Assembly (NCBI RefSeq): GCF_902381825.1
Contig: NZ_LR698973.1
Span: forward strand, 3,374,000 to 3,401,070
Source of the DNA: Pseudocoprococcus catus
GTDB lineage: Bacteria > Bacillota > Clostridia > Lachnospirales > Lachnospiraceae
Direction of reading: 5' to 3'
Length of the DNA stretch: 27,071 nucleotides
The notes under the pieces are model-generated. The model was not told the origin of the DNA. It saw nothing but the letters and a program-made list of their open reading frames with translations, and ran no database searches. Of the stretch, positions 1 through 9,515 are shown piece after piece. Positions within the stretch are counted from its first letter, which is position 1, and the number at the start of each line of letters is the position of its first letter. Position numbers and translations under genes: made by a program.

Positions 1-2
1 CG

Positions 3-2339
3 GAGCAGGCGCTGGAAGAAATCAGACTTGGGCTGCAGCAGGATGTGGGAGAGGCCATGTCGGCTGCCTATATCAAAGTCATGGAAGACTATAACAAACA
101 AAGCAGTTCATCGGATGAAGTGCTGGATGAATTAAGACAGAAAGCATTTGAGACCGCTTTTTTGCAGGAACTGACATCACGGCTCAGACAATCCGGGAAA
201 GACGGCGCGTCAGATTTGCCGCTGGGACAGTATTCCATGGATTATCTGAGATCCTATGTGGATCTTGAGAAAATGGATGATTTTGACGCAGCTGCAGCAG
301 CTGCAGAAACATTGATTGTAACGACACCGGAGGGAAAGCATCCGGTTTTGAAGTCAGATCCTAAAAGCGGACTTCTGCTGAAAAATCTGAAGGTGATTTA
401 TGTGGATGCGAAAGGATATGCGTCGATTATTGAGACGGATATCCGGCTTGGTATTCCGAAGATACAGTTTCCGACACCATCTACGCTGCCGGATCTGATG
501 AATATGGTTGTTGTGGCACAGGGCGGCATTGTATGCAAAAGCGCAGAAAATGTTGGTATATCAGCCGGTCATACAAGCATTATGGGCAGTATTTTTGCAG
601 GCAATCTCAAAGATGGCAGTGAATCATCGGAAAAGTCGCAAACATCCATCAAAGTTGAAAAAAATGCAGCGCTGGCAATAGCTTCCGGAGATAAAGTTGT
701 CACAGAGGGCGAGGTTTCTGTTGATGAACAGGGAAGTTTTTCGGCCGGTGCAGGTGTTACGCTCTGGACGCAGGGAATCCGGATGACAGAGGGAAAGGTT
801 ACCCTTGACGGAACGACTTATGTGGCGGATGATTTGACAGTTGAAAAAAATGCAAAAAGTGGTGACGGCAGTCAGGTGAAGATCGCCGGTGAATATTATG
901 GCTTTGGTTCACCGGATTCAGCCAAAAAGAGCAAGAATTATACTCAGTCGGGACAGAGTGTGGAAAAGGATACGCCGAGGCTGTATGATCACAGCAGTGA
1001 TGCGGATTTAAGCAGCGGTATTGTTATCAATGGCAGAAATACGACCATTGATTTATCTGCAGTGAAGAAATTTCTGCTGGCAGGACGCAGTTATATTGCA
1101 GCATCCGGCGTCAAAGGATCATCGGGGAACGCAAACAGTGATGTGATGCTGGGTGAGAGTTTGTCTGTTAAAGGTTCACAGTTGGCTTATCTGGTTCCTG
1201 CGGCACTCTTAAAGACAGGAAGCGCGGTAAGTGCCTCCAATCCGATGAATTATGATGCTTATCATGCAAGTGATCTGGTAAAGAAAGATGCTGATCAGCA
1301 GGTTGACTGGGATGAAACAGTATCCGCATGGGGTGGAAAAAACCTTTCGGAAATCGGTGTAGATAAGTTAAAGCCGATCCAGACGGTTTTTTATAACGAC
1401 AATGCCGGCGGCGGTTATGTCTATTTCTATCTGAATTTTACAGACAATGAAAAGGCCTCTGATTTTATGCAGACTTATGCGGCCAATAGTACAGATAAGC
1501 TGAATCAGGATCTGTCTTTCTATTTCGGCAAAAACTCGGGCATCACAGTTGCAGATCGTGACAGCTATGTGCGCTACGTGACAAACGGCAACATTCTGAC
1601 CTATAATGGTGATCGGTCGGAAAATGGCGTCGATGATGCAACAAATCCGGAATCAGATGAGAAGCTGCAGCAGGAACAGGTGAATATGCAGAATACCTGG
1701 TATGCCCTGAACCGCAAAATGATTACCAGTGTGGATCTTCTAAACACAGATGTCAAAGATAAAGAAGGCATCAGTCATGACGAAACAGATTATACGCAAA
1801 GCGTATTTGATAATCTGGTCAATGAAAAACAGATGGTTCAATTTCTGAAGCAAAGAGATCCCGAACGTCTGCAGTATACATTTACAGCCAGTGATGAGGA
1901 CGGCAGTCTTCAGGCGATGATGGTGCATAATGGAGAGAAAAGTACTTACCAGACATCTAAAGGAACAGAAATAGTTAAAGGAATGAATGAGCCGCTGGTG
2001 ATTACGAAATTAATGGCAGAGAACGATAATCTGAGATTGGTTATCTGTACAGGTGATGTAGTGATCCAGGCAGGCGTGAATTTTAAAGGTATTATTATGG
2101 CAAAAGGGAAAATTACCCTGGAAGCCGGTGCATCCCTGGAGTCGGCTCCTCTGGAAGCAGCGAAGGTATTTCAAAGTGTCGTTGTCAAGGACGGCAATAT
2201 TTCACCGAAGGATTTCTTCTGGGAAGGTGACAAATATGTTCTTGGCAACAGTACTGTCACAAATGACGAGGAAAAAAATACGTCAGATACCTATCAGCTG
2301 GGAGATTATATTACCTATGAGAACTGGAGAAAAGAGTAA
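3..2339 (+). CDS. Large pilus-operon-associated surface protein, 5' end missing (partial)
   Basis: The reading frame is open from the first bases of the window, so the gene starts upstream; a GTG at 45 is only the first possible internal start. At least 778 residues are visible. No signal peptide or prepilin motif can be seen because the N-terminus is absent. The middle (nt ~500-900) and C-terminal part (nt ~2030-2160) are rich in short alternating hydrophobic/Gly segments such as AQGGIV, AGHTSIMGSIFAG and VVIQAGVNFKGIIMAKGKITLEAG with spaced glycines, which suggests a beta-solenoid or bactofilin-like fold rather than an enzyme. The stop codon overlaps the next start (TAATG at 2337-2341), so it is translationally linked to the first pseudopilin. 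By position it could be a PilX/GspK-like component with a large extracellular domain. I do not recognise a named family. Confidence 0.75.
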   Translation, partial: EQALEEIRLGLQQDVGEAMSAAYIKVMEDYNKQSSSSDEVLDELRQKAFETAFLQELTSRLRQSGKDGASDLPLGQYSMDYLRSYVDLEKMDDFDAAAAAAETLIVTTPEGKHPVLKSDPKSGLLLKNLKVIYVDAKGYASIIETDIRLGIPKIQFPTPSTLPDLMNMVVVAQGGIVCKSAENVGISAGHTSIMGSIFAGNLKDGSESSEKSQTSIKVEKNAALAIASGDKVVTEGEVSVDEQGSFSAGAGVTLWTQGIRMTEGKVTLDGTTYVADDLTVEKNAKSGDGSQVKIAGEYYGFGSPDSAKKSKNYTQSGQSVEKDTPRLYDHSSDADLSSGIVINGRNTTIDLSAVKKFLLAGRSYIAASGVKGSSGNANSDVMLGESLSVKGSQLAYLVPAALLKTGSAVSASNPMNYDAYHASDLVKKDADQQVDWDETVSAWGGKNLSEIGVDKLKPIQTVFYNDNAGGGYVYFYLNFTDNEKASDFMQTYAANSTDKLNQDLSFYFGKNSGITVADRDSYVRYVTNGNILTYNGDRSENGVDDATNPESDEKLQQEQVNMQNTWYALNRKMITSVDLLNTDVKDKEGISHDETDYTQSVFDNLVNEKQMVQFLKQRDPERLQYTFTASDEDGSLQAMMVHNGEKSTYQTSKGTEIVKGMNEPLVITKLMAENDNLRLVICTGDVVIQAGVNFKGIIMAKGKITLEAGASLESAPLEAAKVFQSVVVKDGNISPKDFFWEGDKYVLGNSTVTNDEEKNTSDTYQLGDYITYENWRKE

Positions 2340-2971
2340 TGATGAGAAAATCAAGGCAGAAATCCGAAGGAAATAAAGGTTTTACACTGATTGAAGTCAT
2401 TATCGTTGTTGCGATATTTGCCACATTGCTTGGCATTATGATACCATCACTGAATTCGGTACTGGGGTTTCATGTGCGGAGAACGACAGAGTCTATCTGC
2501 AGCGCATTAGACCGAACGAAAAGTGAGGCCATGAACCGGCTGGTGGCAGAAGTCAAGATTTCCTATGTGGCCGGTGACGGTTATTATATTACTTATTATC
2601 TGGACAGAGGCAAAGACGGTGGCAGTGATGAGAATGTCAGGGAGGATCAGGCTGAAAAGATTGCTCCGGCAAAGACAAGAATCAGCTACACAGATGACAA
2701 CGGCACGGTTCACAATATGTGGGAAGCAGGCAATACATCATTGATCCTGACTTATAATAGAGCGACAGGTGGTTTCAGACAGATACAGACAGAGACAATT
2801 GGACAGGAACAGATACTGGATCAGTTGAATCAGGGCAAAGATGTTGCTTTCCATGACAGCGGCAGTTACTGCAGCTCGATGACGATTCTTGGAGGCGGCA
2901 GTCAGAAAAGCATACAGCTCAACAAAGATGCCGGTACTTATAAGGTTGTCAATGAACAGCCGGGCAATTAA
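2339..2971 (+). CDS. Prepilin-type protein, GspH/FimT-like minor pseudopilin
   Basis: A protein of 210 residues with a classic type IV prepilin N-terminus: a short basic leader of 14 residues ending in Gly, then FTLIEV with Glu at mature position 5, followed by about 20 hydrophobic residues (IIVVAIFATLLGIMIPSL). Prepilin peptidase (PilD/ComC type) would cleave after the Gly and methylate Phe1. The rest is a short globular domain starting with an amphipathic helix (ICSALDRTKSEAMNRLV) and then mostly beta strands, as in GspH/FimT minor pseudopilins. The start overlaps the upstream stop by one base; ATG at 2342 is an equally possible start. GGAG at 2326-2329 serves as ribosome binding site. The subtype assignment is inference; the prepilin motif is directly visible. 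Confidence 0.88.
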   Translation: MMRKSRQKSEGNKGFTLIEVIIVVAIFATLLGIMIPSLNSVLGFHVRRTTESICSALDRTKSEAMNRLVAEVKISYVAGDGYYITYYLDRGKDGGSDENVREDQAEKIAPAKTRISYTDDNGTVHNMWEAGNTSLILTYNRATGGFRQIQTETIGQEQILDQLNQGKDVAFHDSGSYCSSMTILGGGSQKSIQLNKDAGTYKVVNEQPGN

Positions 2972-2983
2972 AGGGGAGTATAC

Positions 2984-3568
2984 ATGGAACACAGAAAATA
3001 TCCAGCAAAATTGAATAACCGTGGCCTGACCCTGATTGAATTGATTGCGGTGATCGCGATCATCGGTGTCTTTGGAGTTGTCATTGCTTCCTTTATTACA
3101 TCTACGGCAAATTTTTACCGTCATGCGTCGGATAATGCCAATGTGCAGCGAAATATGCAGAATACTCTGGAAAGCATCGAGAATCTGGTATTGGATACGA
3201 ATCAATCTATTTCTTATCAGGCGGATGGCAGCGTGGTTGAAAATGATATCGGTCAGAATGAAGCGGTCGAAAAAATGCTTGTGATGGAAAGCGTGACAGA
3301 AGATGACAAGGGAAACAAAGTTGAAACCGTGGATGTACTGAGATGGCGCCCGGATGAACAAAAGCTGTATTATATAAGGAATCCCCAAAATTACGGAACA
3401 ATCTACGGTGATGTGCTGGCAGAGAATGTCAGTGGATTTAATGTGGATATCAGCAAGGCAAAAACAGAGGGAGTTGTCCGTTTTCAGCTCTCTATGACTA
3501 AAAGAGGCGAAAAAATAACACAGACATATACTGTGGCACTTAGAAATCAATTGGGTACAGAATCTTAA
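2984..3568 (+). CDS. Prepilin-type protein, GspJ/PilW-like minor pseudopilin
   Basis: A second prepilin-like protein of 194 residues. The leader MEHRKYPAKLNNRG is followed by LTLIEL, with Glu at mature position 5, and a hydrophobic stretch (IAVIAIIGVFGVVIASFI). After the membrane helix comes RNMQNTLESIENLV, typical of the GspJ/PilW group, and then a beta-rich domain ending in VRFQLSMTKRGEKITQTYTVALRN. AAAGGGGAG at 2970-2978 is a good ribosome binding site. It lies 12 nt after the preceding pseudopilin gene. Minor pseudopilins of this kind form the complex that primes assembly and caps a type IV pilus or type II secretion pseudopilus, so a tip-complex role is the natural inference. The core ATPase, platform protein and major pilin are not in this window and would have to lie upstream or elsewhere. 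Confidence 0.88.
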   Translation: MEHRKYPAKLNNRGLTLIELIAVIAIIGVFGVVIASFITSTANFYRHASDNANVQRNMQNTLESIENLVLDTNQSISYQADGSVVENDIGQNEAVEKMLVMESVTEDDKGNKVETVDVLRWRPDEQKLYYIRNPQNYGTIYGDVLAENVSGFNVDISKAKTEGVVRFQLSMTKRGEKITQTYTVALRNQLGTES

Positions 3569-3616
3569 CAACCGAGACAGAAGGATGAGAGCAGAAATGA
3601 AGGAGGAATTTTCTGT

Positions 3617-6600
3617 ATGAAGCGCAAAGTGAAAAAAAGAATTGTCAGAGGTGTATGTCTGACATTGGCAGCTGCTGCGGCTGCGGGTCTTTTTTTGCAG
3701 ACAACCATGTCTGTTCAGGCTGCGACGGCGATGCCGGGAATTGAAACAATTGTTAAAGATAATTCAGAAGATAAGCCTTTCAGGATTCTGGAACTGGTGG
3801 ATAACAGTGCAGATGCTGAGATTGGATATTATATTTCAGGGCAGGAACCGTATATAAAGCTGTATACCTATCAGTATACAGATGAGAATGGACAGACGCA
3901 GAGTGTTCATTTTAAAAATCTGGAGGAAGGCTTGAGCAGGCTGCCGGAGAAAGAACGCAAAGAATTTGCCATGAATGTTTCTCTGAAGGATGACGGTACC
4001 ATCGATGAATCGAAGAGTACGGGTATTCAGCGTGTGGAGATGAAGGCAGCCGATACGGATGCGGCACCATTGTCTTATACAGCGTACAAAGAAAAGTATT
4101 TTCTGGCAGATAATGATAATGCAGATGAATGGAAGTCGATTAATCTGACAGATATGCAGGGAAAATCCCGCACAGACACGGTGAAAGTCAATGGTATCTA
4201 TAAGGAGAATAAAGACGGCACCGGTGATTATACAAAAGAAGAGCAGCAGTATTATCCAATCCGAAAGGGTGTGGACAGCGACAAACAGCAGACGGAGAAA
4301 TATCGGGAAAATATTCAGAATTTTTCTTATATTGAAGCGGATAATGACCGGGCACCGTATTTCCTGACATTTGCATCTGTGGATAATTCAGAGGTGAATG
4401 CGGCGTTTTCAGAGGATTCTGAGACGGCCCGGGCAGCACAGAAAAATATCCAGGCCGAGTATGATTATGAAAATGGTTATTATGGCTATTATGAGAATGT
4501 TTATGCGGATCTGAACAGTGAGATTGCAGAAAATATTACGACTGGAAAATATACATTTCCGGGAGAAAATCCCACAGCGGATACGAGTCAGGCGATACTT
4601 GTCACGGATCATTCGGCACAGAATTCGGGCTCCACAGCCAATGTGACGCCGAGTGGCGGCTTTGATGATCCGTCCACAGCCGGAAATCAGCAAAATCCTT
4701 ATATTTACCTTGGTAAAAATATCGATGCGTATCCGTATTATCAATATACATTGATCGGTGATCTGAAGTATGTCATGCAGATGGCATCTGAAAGTGCAGC
4801 CGCTGATACACAGACAGCGACTGAGGATACAAGTGAAGCAGGGAATACAGGCGCGTCTGATGCGGATATCAACAATAGCGGTGATGTGAATAGTGGTGTG
4901 AAGATTACCCTTGAGGATGATCAGTACTGGTATTGGGAATACAATGCGGATAATGACAGTTGGACGAAGACACCGCTTTCTGTTGTTACCGGCCGTCAGG
5001 CTGTCAGCTATCAGGATGTTCAGAAACTTCCTGAAGATCTTGGTTATAGTTATTACTATAAAGTCAATCAGGTATGGTTCTGCTGTCAGTCTGATCCGAA
5101 TGCTGCGGAGGATCCTTCGGCCTGCACTTATAGCGGTTGGTATTATCCGAATTATCCGTCAGGGGAAGATGTTTATCTGCCGGTTGATGAAAACAGCAAA
5201 GAGGCGGCAACACACTATATTTCGGCGGCAGAATATACACTGACGCCGGGAACCGGTGATTATGATTTTGTTCCGGGCGGCAATACTGAAGCCTCTGTGC
5301 AGGTGAATAAAATCTATTGTCAGGGCGGTTATACCAATCACGACTGGCTGAAGCGAGATGTATTTTATCTGGAACCGGAAGACACATCTTCGACAGGTAC
5401 TTCATCCGGTGAGACGGCTGAGGGTGAGACATCTGAGAGTGAGTCATCCGGTGAGGCAGAATCCTCGGCTTTTGAGAACTTTCATGTAGAAGTGGATACA
5501 AGAAGTGCGTCTGACTGGACAAAAGCAGTTTATAGTTCCGGTGCATCACAGGATAATTCTCAGACGATTTTGGAGGATGCCGGAGAAATTGATTTAAGCA
5601 GCTATGATTTGATCTATATCAACGGTCATTTGTCGAAGGACATGGCAGATCAGGCGGCACAGTCCCAGGTGCCATGTGTTGTTAATAGTGAGCGAGCCAT
5701 AGATGGTACTTTTAAAGAAGCATTTGCAGCCTATATTAAGGGTGATGGTGAGGATACGGATGGAAGCTATGTGAATTATCAGGTGTATTTTTATAAAAAT
5801 CTGTTTGCATCAGCCTCCGGAGCGGATGCGTCTAAGGAGACGTCCGCAAGCAGTTTCATCAATAAGAATTTTAAGACAACATTCAGCGATGAGCAGGCAC
5901 AGGGATTTGAACCGATCACCCAGTATATCGAGCAGGAAAATCAGTACCGTGCCCTTGGGGAGAAAAATGAAGAAACCGGGGAATCCGACAGTCTGGAACC
6001 TCTCAGCACGGATCTCTCCATAGCCAGAGCATTGGAATATGTCATTAATTATCAATACAAGCGCAATGTAGTCAGCAAAGAAGGAATCAATGTACTGGAG
6101 ATTATGCCGGATAATAATTGTCATGATTATGACTCACTGGAAAATGAAATTTATAAGTGGATGGGTGTGAACGCGGCGAAAACTTCATATGAAGTGTGCT
6201 GTGAGCAAACATATGATAAAGACAGAAAATATTTTGGTGTTGATAATCTTTCAGATCAGAATACACAGACTTATTGGCATTCTACATGGCATAATAATGC
6301 AACGGATTCCAAGCATCCTGAGAGGAAACATTATATTACGGTGAAATTTGACCAGCCGACAGAGGTAAGTGGTTTTGAATATACACCAAGACAGGAGTCG
6401 GGAACCGGAGGCAACCAAAATGGTGTGCTGCAAAGTTGGACTGTACAGTTGACAAAACAGGACGGCAGCGTAGAAACAATAAGTGGTCAGACGCAATGCA
6501 CAGCATGGAATCGCTCGATGCAGCGGTTAATTTTTGATAAACAGGTTTCGGGTGTGAAAGAAATGAAACTTTTTTTTGATAGTGCACTTGTAGAAAATAA

Positions 6601-9418
6601 GAATGATCGGTGTGCTTCATGTGCGGAATTGCGTATTTTGAATGGCAATGTACAGGTAACATCGATGACTGCTTCAGAGTTTGTCGGACATATTGATGAT
6701 CTTTCTTCGGAATACGATATGATTTATATTGGTTCGAACGAAAAGAGCTTGGCAACGGATGATACGATTACCGGAGAGAATGGGCTGCGTTATGCGCATG
6801 TAGGAGCGGGGCGTCAGGTTCTTAGCGGAAAGCAGACAAAAGAGCTGTTAAAATTACTGGGACAGCTGGATAATGAATATGTATTAAATGCTGATGGCAC
6901 GAAGGCAACAGATGGTGCTGGCAAATACATGTTTGCGCCGATGAATACCTATGGGCCGGATGGTGGCGGTTACTTTAGAGGTTCAGGTAATGATTTGACA
7001 GAACAGAAAATGGAAGAACTGCTTGACTTTGTAAAAAGCGGGTATCCGGTTGTTCTGGGCAATTATCTTGTGTCCGATGGAAAAGTGAATGAAAATGCTG
7101 TAGATAATGCATCCTATTACCATGAGTTTTTAACCAATGCTTTGAGATATGACAATGTCATGACGGCAGGTGAATTGGATAATCAAACAGAAAGTGTTGA
7201 TTTCTTTGCTAATTTGGCGAAACCGGTGATCACATTTGTTCAGAATGGTGATGATCCGGGCAAACCATTGGATGCAGTGCGGGCAGGAGAGACAGCGGAT
7301 GCATCTAAGGGAAAAGGCTATATTAACGGTGAATTGAAATATGTTTTTAAGATTGGCAACGATTCCGATGCGTCGCCGGCATTGACAACCTACGATTGCA
7401 ATTTGTATCTGGATTTAAATTTTGATGGTAATCTGTCTGAAAAAGAATTACAGGATAAGTATATTACAATCCAGGATGAAAGTGGAACCGTTGTATCTCA
7501 GGTAGTCGGAAAAGACGGAAATGCTCATTATGAGCTGAGAGCAGGAAGAACGTATACATTGACAAGAACAATTCCGGCTGATTATTATAAAATAATTGCA
7601 TGGAAACTGGAAGTTGTAAGCAATCGAAATGCCTATATCCATACATCAGAGACGGGATATGCCAAACAATATAATTCAAATCCGTCGGCAAAACAGGAGA
7701 TTAAAGTCCTGCAGCTGCTGCCAAACAGTCCGAATTTGCGGAGCGAGAATATTAATACGGGTACATGGAATCTGGCAACGAATACGAAATTCCAGAATAT
7801 GATCAGTCAGATTGAAGACTTTAAGATTACGATCATCCCTGTAACGGTTGATACGGTCAATAGTTATACTGAAAAGGCTCAGATGGAGAAACTATTAAGT
7901 GATGTTCAGATGCTGGTTATTGGATTCAATGATACGTACCAGGATATATCTAATGAGGCTCATCAGGTAGATGCGATTCTGGATTTTATCAAGAATGGTA
8001 AAAGCGTTATTTTCGCCCATGATACCACATCCTATGTCAATTATGATTATAAGCAGATGCATGGAAGGATTGCCGATACAGCCTATAATCAAAGAGGTAT
8101 CGGAGGCGATGAAAATACGGACATTTACTGGGATGAATGGCTTCAGAATACGATGCATAATGTCACATGGGGATTATCTCTGAATACGGTACTAAGGTCT
8201 GTGGTTGGTATGGACCGATATGGTATTACATCGAGCGAGCAGATTCAGGCTGCAATTGACGGCTCTCAGCAGGAGACGACGGTTTCGGCACTTCTGAAAA
8301 AGGGCAGTGGTTTAAATGGAAGCAATCAAACAAAAGTAAGTTTTGCTGAATTGATGCAGGCGGCCGGTGATGTGGCCTATACAACCGGCGATAGTCGAAA
8401 TTCAAGTTATGCTCAGACGCAGAGTTATACGAACAATCTTGTGAATCAGTATAATATGGGCGGAGAGGAGAACACAAAGGTTAATCGGGCAACGAAGGTC
8501 AATGATGGGGCGATTACCCAGTATCCATACCAGATGGGAGATTCAATCAGTATTGCAACGACCCATGGACAGTATTATCAGCTGGCGCTGGAGCAGGACA
8601 AGGATTTGAACGGCAACAGTGATGGAACGTCAGATGTGGTTGCCTGGTATTGCCTTGCTGATAAACTTTATGGGAATTCGCCGAATGACGTTAGAAATAA
8701 TTATTATTTCTACAGCAAAGGCAATGTCATTTATACCGGTGCCGGCCATAGTAAGGTTGACGGAGACGAAGAAATCCAACTGTTTATTAATGCCATGGTT
8801 GCTGCTGCCAATGTTACGGCGGTGAAACCGGAAGTTGACTTTGTGGATGCGCTGAATCCGGATGCGGATATTGAAAGTGCCCGTTATTATGCCACAGATC
8901 AGTCCTCATGGAAAGCGGGGGAGAATAATACCCTTGAAAAGGATATGACCTTCAATATCAATGTCAAGGACTATAACATGGTCAGTGCGGATCTGAACCA
9001 GGAAGACCTTGACAAGCAGAAGATGGAGATTTCATTCTTTATAGATGATGACAATGGCAGTACGCTGGAAGCAAGCAGTGAAGCGGGCGGTTCGTCTGAT
9101 GGTGCACCGGCGGAGAGTGAAAAAGTAACCAATATTACAAAAAAAATCGGTACCTTAAAGGGCTATGACGGCAAAACAATCGAGGAAAGCGGCGATGCTT
9201 TTGACATTACAGAGAATAATGCCTTCAGCCTGAATGTGGCGGATATTGAACAATATTTGAGAGATACCGGCAGTTCAGACAATCTGAATGGCTATAAGAA
9301 GAGCTGCAAACTTTATGTCAGAGTGAAGAGTACAGTTTATCTCTATGGCCAGGAAAACTCCAATATTTCATGGGCCAGCATTGACTTGAAACAGCGCCAG
9401 TTGTTTGAACTGAATTAA
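3617..9418 (+). CDS. Giant secreted multidomain protein, DUF5057-like, of the pseudopilin operon
   Basis: A protein of 1933 residues. A basic N-terminus and hydrophobic core (residues ~13-32) ending in SVQAA form a Sec signal peptide. No LPxTG motif or C-terminal membrane anchor is present, so it is probably secreted or held by a partner. Opening strands recur three times: FRILELVDN (~55), VLEIMPDNN (~825) and IKVLQLLPNS (~1361). Each is followed by a Rossmann-like strand: DLIYINGH (~663), DMIYIGSN (~1033), MLVIGFND (~1432). Residues ~855-1010 resemble a discoidin/F5-8 type C domain. DLNFDGNLSEKE (~1266-1277) fits an EF-hand calcium loop. Ser/Thr/Glu/Gly-rich linkers occur at ~395-430, ~590-620 and ~1815-1840. 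AAGGAGG precedes the start, 48 nt after the second pseudopilin. I associate the family with DUF5057 proteins of Lachnospiraceae from memory. Function is unknown; adhesin, tip protein or cargo are inferences. Confidence 0.85.
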   Translation: MKRKVKKRIVRGVCLTLAAAAAAGLFLQTTMSVQAATAMPGIETIVKDNSEDKPFRILELVDNSADAEIGYYISGQEPYIKLYTYQYTDENGQTQSVHFKNLEEGLSRLPEKERKEFAMNVSLKDDGTIDESKSTGIQRVEMKAADTDAAPLSYTAYKEKYFLADNDNADEWKSINLTDMQGKSRTDTVKVNGIYKENKDGTGDYTKEEQQYYPIRKGVDSDKQQTEKYRENIQNFSYIEADNDRAPYFLTFASVDNSEVNAAFSEDSETARAAQKNIQAEYDYENGYYGYYENVYADLNSEIAENITTGKYTFPGENPTADTSQAILVTDHSAQNSGSTANVTPSGGFDDPSTAGNQQNPYIYLGKNIDAYPYYQYTLIGDLKYVMQMASESAAADTQTATEDTSEAGNTGASDADINNSGDVNSGVKITLEDDQYWYWEYNADNDSWTKTPLSVVTGRQAVSYQDVQKLPEDLGYSYYYKVNQVWFCCQSDPNAAEDPSACTYSGWYYPNYPSGEDVYLPVDENSKEAATHYISAAEYTLTPGTGDYDFVPGGNTEASVQVNKIYCQGGYTNHDWLKRDVFYLEPEDTSSTGTSSGETAEGETSESESSGEAESSAFENFHVEVDTRSASDWTKAVYSSGASQDNSQTILEDAGEIDLSSYDLIYINGHLSKDMADQAAQSQVPCVVNSERAIDGTFKEAFAAYIKGDGEDTDGSYVNYQVYFYKNLFASASGADASKETSASSFINKNFKTTFSDEQAQGFEPITQYIEQENQYRALGEKNEETGESDSLEPLSTDLSIARALEYVINYQYKRNVVSKEGINVLEIMPDNNCHDYDSLENEIYKWMGVNAAKTSYEVCCEQTYDKDRKYFGVDNLSDQNTQTYWHSTWHNNATDSKHPERKHYITVKFDQPTEVSGFEYTPRQESGTGGNQNGVLQSWTVQLTKQDGSVETISGQTQCTAWNRSMQRLIFDKQVSGVKEMKLFFDSALVENKNDRCASCAELRILNGNVQVTSMTASEFVGHIDDLSSEYDMIYIGSNEKSLATDDTITGENGLRYAHVGAGRQVLSGKQTKELLKLLGQLDNEYVLNADGTKATDGAGKYMFAPMNTYGPDGGGYFRGSGNDLTEQKMEELLDFVKSGYPVVLGNYLVSDGKVNENAVDNASYYHEFLTNALRYDNVMTAGELDNQTESVDFFANLAKPVITFVQNGDDPGKPLDAVRAGETADASKGKGYINGELKYVFKIGNDSDASPALTTYDCNLYLDLNFDGNLSEKELQDKYITIQDESGTVVSQVVGKDGNAHYELRAGRTYTLTRTIPADYYKIIAWKLEVVSNRNAYIHTSETGYAKQYNSNPSAKQEIKVLQLLPNSPNLRSENINTGTWNLATNTKFQNMISQIEDFKITIIPVTVDTVNSYTEKAQMEKLLSDVQMLVIGFNDTYQDISNEAHQVDAILDFIKNGKSVIFAHDTTSYVNYDYKQMHGRIADTAYNQRGIGGDENTDIYWDEWLQNTMHNVTWGLSLNTVLRSVVGMDRYGITSSEQIQAAIDGSQQETTVSALLKKGSGLNGSNQTKVSFAELMQAAGDVAYTTGDSRNSSYAQTQSYTNNLVNQYNMGGEENTKVNRATKVNDGAITQYPYQMGDSISIATTHGQYYQLALEQDKDLNGNSDGTSDVVAWYCLADKLYGNSPNDVRNNYYFYSKGNVIYTGAGHSKVDGDEEIQLFINAMVAAANVTAVKPEVDFVDALNPDADIESARYYATDQSSWKAGENNTLEKDMTFNINVKDYNMVSADLNQEDLDKQKMEISFFIDDDNGSTLEASSEAGGSSDGAPAESEKVTNITKKIGTLKGYDGKTIEESGDAFDITENNAFSLNVADIEQYLRDTGSSDNLNGYKKSCKLYVRVKSTVYLYGQENSNISWASIDLKQRQLFELN

Positions 9419-9480
9419 ATGTCAGCAGATATTTTAAACAAAACTTTAAACAAAATAAAATCAAAATCCAAAAAAGTCTA

Positions 9481-9509
9481 TTGACATTGAAATGTAAAGG
9501 TGGTAGAAT
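9481..9509 (+). promoter_or_regulatory. SigmaA-type promoter of the infC-rpmI-rplT operon
   Basis: TTGACA at 9481-9486 and TAGAAT at 9504-9509 are separated by exactly 17 bp. Transcription would begin near 9516, giving a leader of about 190 nt before infC. Confidence 0.8.
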
Positions 9510-9515
9510 ATATGA

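Noticed and set aside
2738..3571. A 277-codon minus-strand open frame opposite the pseudopilin genes
   Set aside because: It covers two prepilin genes on the other strand and its translation resembles no protein family.
9419..9480. Terminator after the giant-protein gene
   Set aside because: The region is A-rich without a stable hairpin, so the upstream operon may read into the infC leader attenuator or end in a factor-dependent way.
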